This document shows, in pieces, positions 57,215-64,000 of a stretch of 64,000 bases of DNA. Positions within the stretch are counted from its first letter, which is position 1; each line of letters opens with the position of its first letter. The notes below the pieces were generated by a model. That model made no database searches. It saw only the letters and a program-made list of their open reading frames with translations, and had not been told where the DNA came from. This stretch comes from Amaranthus tricolor. Taxonomy: Eukaryota; Streptophyta; Magnoliopsida; Caryophyllales; Amaranthaceae. Where the stretch lies: the NCBI RefSeq assembly GCF_026212465.1, contig NC_080048.1:25913270-25977269 (forward strand), read 5' to 3'. The position numbers and the translations under genes are program-made.

Positions 57215-57464
57215 AGCGGCTACATGTGAAACGGAAGATTCTATGCGAGAAAAGTACCCTCACCTCTTTCAGGTTAGTAGCGTTACGGGGACGTAACTTC
57301 TTAAGGGGGGTAGAGGGCGATAGAAATTTCGCGCGAGTAATGTTAAATCTTTTTTGTTGGTAGTTTTGCCTTTTTGCAAGTATTGTGTTATGATAACATG
57401 TGTGTTCTGCGTTTTGCGTTGCCATGCAAGTTACAAGGACGTAACTTCTTTAAGGGGGGTAGTC
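57215..57464 (+). pseudogene. Gypsy chromodomain end, 3' region and polypurine tract
   Basis: Resumes ATCETEDSMREKYPHLFQVS, the end of the chromodomain with the usual Trp of ATWE changed to Cys, and a stop. The phrase gacgtaacttcttaaggggg appears at about 57290 and again, as gacgtaacttctttaagggg, at 57439-57458. The second copy directly precedes the right LTR and is the polypurine tract; the first looks like a local duplication of about 150 bp. Confidence 0.8.
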
Positions 57465-58579
57465 TGTCACACCCCATAATTTATCGGATTTAAAAATAAA
57501 TAAAATATAATAAAATAAAGTATAACAAAATAAAATAAATAAGTAATATTAAATTATATTATTTTACATACTTAATTATAAGAAATAAAGTAAGTTTAAT
57601 TTTAACGGTAACGAGTTTTATCGCGTGACGTTTCTTTGCTGTTTTAACAAAAGTATAATAATTACTTAGTTAAAATAAAAAAAAAATCATAATGGAAGGG
57701 AGGTGAAGGGGCAGCCGATTTTGGAGGGTATGGGAGGAGTCTTGTAACTCCTCTCATAATGGTGTAATTAGGATTAATTAGGTTGGTCCTTAATTTCCCC
57801 TATTAATCCTAAACATCCTTTATATTCCTCATATTTCAAAGCCTCAAGTGAACAAAGAAAAATCAGAAAAATTTTCCGCTTCCTTGTGCTCTTGCTTTCG
57901 GCATTCACAAAAAAAAAAAAAAATTGTTCTCTTGTTTTTGTCATTCAACCTTTTGATCAAAGGGGTAAGTTTAATGGAATTGCTAATTGTAGATTTTATA
58001 TACAAGGTTTTCTAAGATGAATTATATTTTATGTATGATGATATCCTATGACTTTGAGGAGGATTGATTATATTTTTATGTAAATTTTCTTTAATAATCC
58101 TTTAATAAACCTTAATTTTGTTAAAAGGATTAGGTTATGTTGCTTGATTATATTCTTTAACAAAGTTTAAATTTGTTATAAGGATTGAGTTTATGTTGAT
58201 ATTTCAATAAATTTCTTTTATGGTTTAAATTTCTCCAACTAAATTTCAATTTGTTAGTAGAAACTTGGAGGGTATGGATCAGTAAGGTAGTCATCCAAGA
58301 ATTTGCAAATCTTTTAGCAAAATTCGATTTGTTTGAAAGATTGTATTATATTTATGTATATGTGTCTTGATTTAAAAGGGTGAATTGGTTTTGTAATTCT
58401 CTACAAAATTTATTTTGTTGAGAGAATTAGGTATTTAATCTAGTTATCATAATTTTTGAAATTTCAAGTCTCTTAAAGGATTTTGTGAATGTGATCTTGC
58501 TAGAGTTCTTTTGATCATGAGATTTAAAACGGGTCTATAATGTATATATAAAATAATAATAATAATAAAATATATATAT

Positions 58580-58659
<80 letters not shown>

Positions 58660-60124
58660 GGCAGCAGCTATCCTGCCTCGTTAGAGGTGCCGACCCGGAA
58701 ACGTTAGTCGTTTTCCGTTGTTTTATGCACCGTTGCGTTAAAAACTCGTTAAACGCTTAAAATAATTAAAAATAATAAATGGATGTTAGAAATTATGAAA
58801 TTTGGTACCCAAGCTAATTGACGCGTTCCGAACGCAATGGTGAAGTCGGATTCTTCATTTGAATTTTCTAAACTGTCCGAAATGGCCCTTAAAGTTTCTG
58901 GTCAGAATTTGAAATTTCGGACCATTGGGTTTTGGATGTAAACAATTAAAAATTATCAAGTCTTAGTGATATTTTTGATTATGGAGTGGATTAAATGTGT
59001 AAACACGTTTTAATACGTGATCGTTTTGTGTGTGTGTGATTTAGGACCTCGATTCATAAGAGGGCGTAATTTCGGTCGTGCTTGAACATTGTTGTTTGCA
59101 GCGCTTAAAGGTACACGCTTAGACCATACTGTTTATGTGGTTGTGTAAGTAGTGTTGTTTCATTTCTAATCGAGGCTTTGTAAATCACATAAGGATTAGA
59201 CACCTCAAATAATTTGAAAGAAATTAATTGGAAATTGAGAATTTATGTATTGTCACCCAAAAGGGGTTGACGTTTGGTTATATTATGTTACCCAAAGGGG
59301 TTAACGTATTGGTTTGGATTATTACAATCATTGTTCCCATGGCAGTTTTGTATCATTACGGTCACCATGGGGGTATGCATACTTTAACCTTTGACGACCC
59401 GAACAGGACGGGCAACGTCTTAGGTCGGTGGTTGCCTTGGGATTAGCTCTCCCAAGTGTATTCCTCCAAAAATATTTGAATTTATAATTGAACGACCCGA
59501 ACAGGACGGGCAACGTTACAAGTTGGAATTATCTAATAATGAATGGTTCATACTTGAACGACCCGAACAGGACGAGCAACGTTACAAGTTGGGATTTATT
59601 AATAATAAATGTATTACAGCCTATGCATGCTAGGATGAACATTTTGCTTGTATTCAACCTGATTGATAATTGTATGAAGTCTCTGACGTGTATTGGTTTG
59701 TTTCTTTGGAACCTACTGTGTGTTGTCATACGACGACTAGTAGGTTGATTGCAGGTGGGGCCTGGAGTGAGATCTCGGTTTAGAACCCGTAATCATCAAG
59801 ACTATGCTATTATCTTTTGAATTAGATTATGAGTAGAAAAAAAATTTTGTATATAAGTACCAGGAGATTGTGTAGTTTCCTTTTCGCTTCCTCTATCTCA
59901 ATTAGGTTGTTTAGAGGCCTTTAGGCTCTCGAGTGTATGCAAAAGACTTCCGCTGACTTGTATTTTTCTTCTTTTTCCGCTTGAGACTGTTTTCTGTCTT
60001 AGTTATATTCCTTTATCGACGGAACGTTGACGATCCAAGTAAAGATGGTTCTTTAGTGTCTGTTATGTGAACCGGGATCATGTTTTCATATGATTGCCCG
60101 GGTCACTTGAACCGGGCCGTTACA
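57465..60124 (+). repeat. Gypsy right LTR
   Basis: 2660 bp, tgtcacaccccataatttat to ccgggccgttaca. Contains (TA)n at 58570-58657, two copies of a wgacgtttggttat/acccaaaggggtt phrase (59255-59310), three copies of acccgaacaggacg(g/a)gcaac (59397, 59497, 59562), and a late block with agaggcctttaggctctcga. The left LTR is closely similar by eye over its length. Confidence 0.92.
58570..58657. repeat. (TA)n microsatellite in right LTR
   Basis: Nearly pure TA repeat; at the matching site the left LTR has only a short tatatatatacatatg. Confidence 0.93.
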
Positions 60125-61000
60125 AAGTATATTGCGTTTTTTATCACCAAGAGTAACTATTCCACCGATTTGTTCTTTGATTTAATTGTATAAGGACACT
60201 TTCCCACTCATATGCTTGGAACATCCACTATTAAGAATCCATTTGCTAGGTACCAACAAAAAAATATATCAAACCGTTTGACTAGACCACTTGTTAAATT
60301 TGTTGTCATATTCGAAATCAACCAAGTTAGGAGGTCAAGTTCCTTTGAGAACCCAAATCTGTCTAAGCTATTTGATGAATAGGATATGTGTTTTTAATAA
60401 CATGAAGGTCGATTCTTTTGTAGGAGCATGCAAACATTATGTGACTTTTCTTACCGCAATATGAAAAAATAAGACCATGCCAATTACCTTTCACTTTAAC
60501 AAAGATGGTTTGAGTCTTATTCGCAAAATTATTTTGTTTATGACACTACCACTCTTTTTGCTAGGCTTTTGACATGAACTTAATAACCTATTAAGTTCTT
60601 GTTTCGATTTGGCAAATTTTGCAAGAGTATCACTTTGAGATTTATTATTCTCAATCAAATCTTTCTTCTCCTTTTCTAATCTATCTTTGGAATAGTTTAG
60701 AGAAGTGAGTTTTCTTTTCAAAGAAAAGTTATAATTTGTTAGAGCCCTGGCCATGTAATCATGACCAGTTTTCAAGGCCTTGACTTTAAAATCGAAAACA
60801 GATTTTAGTTTTTCATATTGAGATTCCAGGTTTGACTTAGAAGAATGAAGATCATCCAATTCTTTCAATAAACTTTCTTCTCTGGTTTCATTTTCAAAAA
60901 CATTGTTTTTAAGAGAGTTTATTTCTAGAGTAGAATTCTCCTTATTTTTAAGAAGGTTTAGCAATATATCTTTTAGAACTTCTCTTAGGTCCATTTATAA
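60125..61000 (-). pseudogene. copia-3: Gag and protease start (right half)
   Basis: Upstream half of the copia-3 polyprotein. 60491-60994 (minus) encodes a Glu/Lys/Leu-rich coiled-coil Gag region (EESLLKELDDLHSSKSNLES, KDRLEKEKKDLIENNK). Then a zinc-knuckle relic (YCGKKSHIMFAC, first Cys replaced by Phe) near 60440, and a protease start WILNSGCSKHMSG near 60220, where the catalytic Asp is Asn. The frame leads into 43298 once the gypsy and one copy of the aagta duplication are set aside. Long coiled-coil Gag is typical of SIRE-like copia elements. The start and the LTR are not found. Confidence 0.82.
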
Positions 61001-62925
61001 GATTATCTATGGTTACATAAATAGAAGTTTCTTAATCCTTAGTGGAATCTTCGCGTGCCCTGAGACTGCTAGGAGTTTTAATACACTACAAGCGTATAGG
61101 TGCTATAGTACAATTATCGGTCAAACTACGTGGTTAGAGTAATTCAGTTAAGAAATTGCTATGAACAACCATATATGATGAGTTTTAACTAAACTAAGTT
61201 GTAATGAAATTAAAATGATTTGATTTGATAAGAGAAAAGCCTAGGGCAATGGCAATCCCCACTAACATAAGGATTCGACAATCAAGTTCAATGTTGATTA
61301 TGTTATCTAGGCTTTAGGTGAAGTGTCAATTATTTCTTTTCGGGATGTTAATCAACTAATCGTTGATTGAATAAAGTTCTACTTTAATCAAAACATTCGT
61401 GATTTTGGTTAATTCAACCTTTAACAAGACCAGTTAACAACCAACTCTCAACTTTAGTGATTTTGAATGGCGATAAAAGAATTTAACTCGTTTTGCACTT
61501 AAGACTAATACACGTTTCTACCTTAACTTTCGTATTTCAGAATATGAAAAGCATGAAAGACTTTAACTTAAGTGAATTATAACATACATATTTAATCATC
61601 CCTAGACAAAAACAACCAATATATTCCTGAACAAACTAATCTAAATGTATATTAGGGTTTATATTAAGCCCTAAAAAGAAAACTTCTCACTAATTGGATT
61701 CATAAAGTTTTGCTCGAAACTTCAGCAGCTGGATCAGAAGATGTTTTCAGCACCACGCTTCGACCGAACGTCTTCAATCGCGGGCGAAACTTCATTACTA
61801 TAGGTAAGAACTTGGGTTTAACCTTGATTCGACCAAAGCCTTCATAATCTAGCCTGAGATCATGCATAGAACATCCAAATACCTTAAATATTTAATTGAA
61901 TGACCCTGGAACTTTCCTCATCTTCGATCAAAGTCCTAATGAGCAACGATATGGAGTTGAACTATGTAGCGATGTTTCCTTGAAGCTAGGAAAACATGCA
62001 TGGTTGAGAACCGAGTTTGCTAGAAACCTGCTTGAATCACTCGAATATGGAACAATAAGGCACAAAAGGCATATAATGGAAAATGAACTCAGATTTGCAA
62101 ATCACGATAATATTCGACCTTAAAACGTTAACTAAGGTTCTCAATAAACCACAAAGAAAAAGCAATAACTGTAAAATACTACACTTATCACTCCTCCATG
62201 CCTAACCTTTTGCTAGTCCTCGAGCAAAACTGGCGTTGAGCATAGACACAACAAGCAACATCTCCTTATAACTCCTGACCCAAATAAGAACAAAGAACTA
62301 TAGGATAAGGCAGGCTACAACATAGACATAGTGAAAAATCACCATGCCTACCTCAAGGCTTAATCCAAGCCTAAACACTCTGTCTCACAATCACCATCGG
62401 GGATGTCCTGATTAAGTTCCCTCTAAAGAAGCACTAACCCGGGATGATGCCATCGAGTTAAGTGTTTACCTCTGAAACACCAGCTCCCCTTATGGCTCCT
62501 AGTAAAGGTTTTCTATCCTAGCTCTTGTTCCTAACTTCAAACACCGAATGAGTCACCTATCCAAATGAGCCTCCAAACTCCCTTCTTATGATGCCACGCA
62601 AAGATAACGAGAATTCATCTTAAGCCTCTCCTTTTGCGTACACTGCCCTTGCGGGTTTTGAATGTATCCACTCATCAAAAATTTTTTTTATAGAGTTTTT
62701 CTCTGTTGATTTTCGAACCTTACTTTTGCCTTGACCTAATGTTTAAGCCGGGTTTTTCCTTTTCAAACCTCTCTTTTTTTTCAATATATAAGAAAGAAAA
62801 TGAGAATAAAAAATGCAAATACTTAAACAAAAGGATGCATATAGAAATGGTTTACTTTTCACTCCACTGCAAAATTTTTGGCAAGTATTATGATTTAGTT
62901 TACCGTGAAATGGTATTATGTTAAC
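61001..62925. other. Retroelement-like noncoding tract X'
   Basis: No supported gene. Shares ordered motifs with tract X at 40486-42349. A 75-codon ORF at 61896 and a 72-codon ORF at 62706 have no recognisable domain. Confidence 0.4.
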
Positions 62926-64000
62926 ACTTATAAGGTACTTTTAACTAAAAATATTATGTTCAAAGTGGGTAAAAAAAATATAATAACATTAGACCTGTTT
63001 GTTTAAGGGGCTAACTAAAATTATTAGACAATAGATAACTGATTAACTATATTGGTTTTTGAATAGTAAGTATAGTAATTAGTATATGAATTGAAAAATC
63101 ATGTAGCTCCTGATATTGAGTAGACATAATAACTAAAATTCTGGTTACTAATATAATAAAATCTTTCACTTCATATCTCTCTTAATACGTCTAATTAAAC
63201 ATACTAGTATTAAAATTTATGTCTATTTATTATTAATTAATTATAATAATTTAAAAAAAATGTCAACCATACGGATTATGGAGGAAGAGCAATAATTTTG
63301 GGATATTAAAAAGCATGAACTTGAAGAGTTTTGTGACTCTTTCCATTTAGTGGATATAATTATCTAATTGATGGCTTATTCATTTTCATGAAACCCCATC
63401 ATTTTATATTCTTACCCTTGATTGTTATGATAAATAGACTTTGAATGGATTAGTTTTCAAGTCATTTTTATTTTTATCTTCATCTTCATGACATCCTTTA
63501 CCAAAAATTATATATGTTAAATTAAGCTAAATACTATCATAAATTATCCTTCTACAAGTAGTTATTTTTGTAATTCCATATATTTTATCTAACAAAGGGT
63601 TATCAAGGTTCGAGATTTATTAGAGTTGTGTGTTTGATTTGAAGGAATAATTTTTTGCAAGGTTTTTAGAGGATTATTATTATTATTTTGAGGCTATTGT
63701 CTACCATTCTTTATATTTTCTCTAAGTGGAGTCATACAAAGTTAATTAGTTTGACCTCTTTTTTCTTAATTCATATAAAATGTTATTTCGAATTATGTGG
63801 GAAATTTAGACATATGAAAAATAAATAATATGGAAGATGAAATTATTTAAGGGCCGAAATTATTCATGCTAATTAGTATAATATTATTGTTTATTGTGTG
63901 ATACTTTGTAATGTCCTTGAAAGATTGATTAGAGTATAAATTCCTTAAGTTAGAGTGTTGAGTAGTAGTAGTATTATCGGGAATAATAGTTACTCAAAAT
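62926..64000. other. AT-rich spacer, no gene seen
   Basis: Strongly AT-rich sequence without long ORFs, tRNA-like folds or obvious repeats. Confidence 0.5.

Overview
This is plant nuclear DNA. The evidence is one spliced phenylpropanoid gene with GT-AG introns, plant LTR retrotransposon lineages, plant DNA transposons, AT-rich spacers and a 169-bp satellite. The gene and repeat types fit an angiosperm, probably a eudicot. Caryophyllales is a guess I cannot prove from the sequence. The window is mostly repeats: only one host gene looks intact, a caffeoyl-CoA O-methyltransferase on the minus strand (9880-12918, five coding exons).

Layout. 1-6400 is a higher-order satellite array (897-bp units, each with three 169-bp monomers plus a spacer), ending in a 100-N assembly gap. 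6501-7759 is the 3' part of a hAT transposon. About 7800-9590 is a 1.8-kb fold-back structure of TAA repeats, palindromic blocks and two facing tRNA-Ile relics. The O-methyltransferase gene follows. 14484-19453 is a nearly intact Ty1/copia element with 235-bp LTRs. 21160-26700 is a decayed long-LTR-like tract holding a second, truncated copia piece between 208-bp direct repeats. 28538-36442 is a Mutator-like element with long inverted ends; it carries an unidentified ORF that is split by a complete 6.4-kb hAT element, which is itself split by a 2.7-kb CACTA element. 36443-38403 is AT-rich tandem sequence with two MITEs and a possible Helitron 3' end. 39545-40485 is a LINE (RTE-type) remnant. 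42350-61000 is a second nest: a minus-strand copia element split by a 16.8-kb Ty3/gypsy element of the Tekay (chromodomain) type, which holds a 3.5-kb solo LTR in its protease and an inverted LTR in its chromodomain. The last 3 kb is AT-rich sequence without recognisable genes.

How parts relate. Target-site duplications and interrupted reading frames give relative ages: Mutator-like before hAT before CACTA; minus-strand copia before gypsy before its two LTR inserts. Almost every stop codon in the gypsy and the intact copia fits a C-to-T (or G-to-A) transition, as expected for methylated, silenced plant retrotransposons. I found no clear new gene system. The least explained structures are the tRNA-centred fold-back and the ORF carried in the Mutator-like element.
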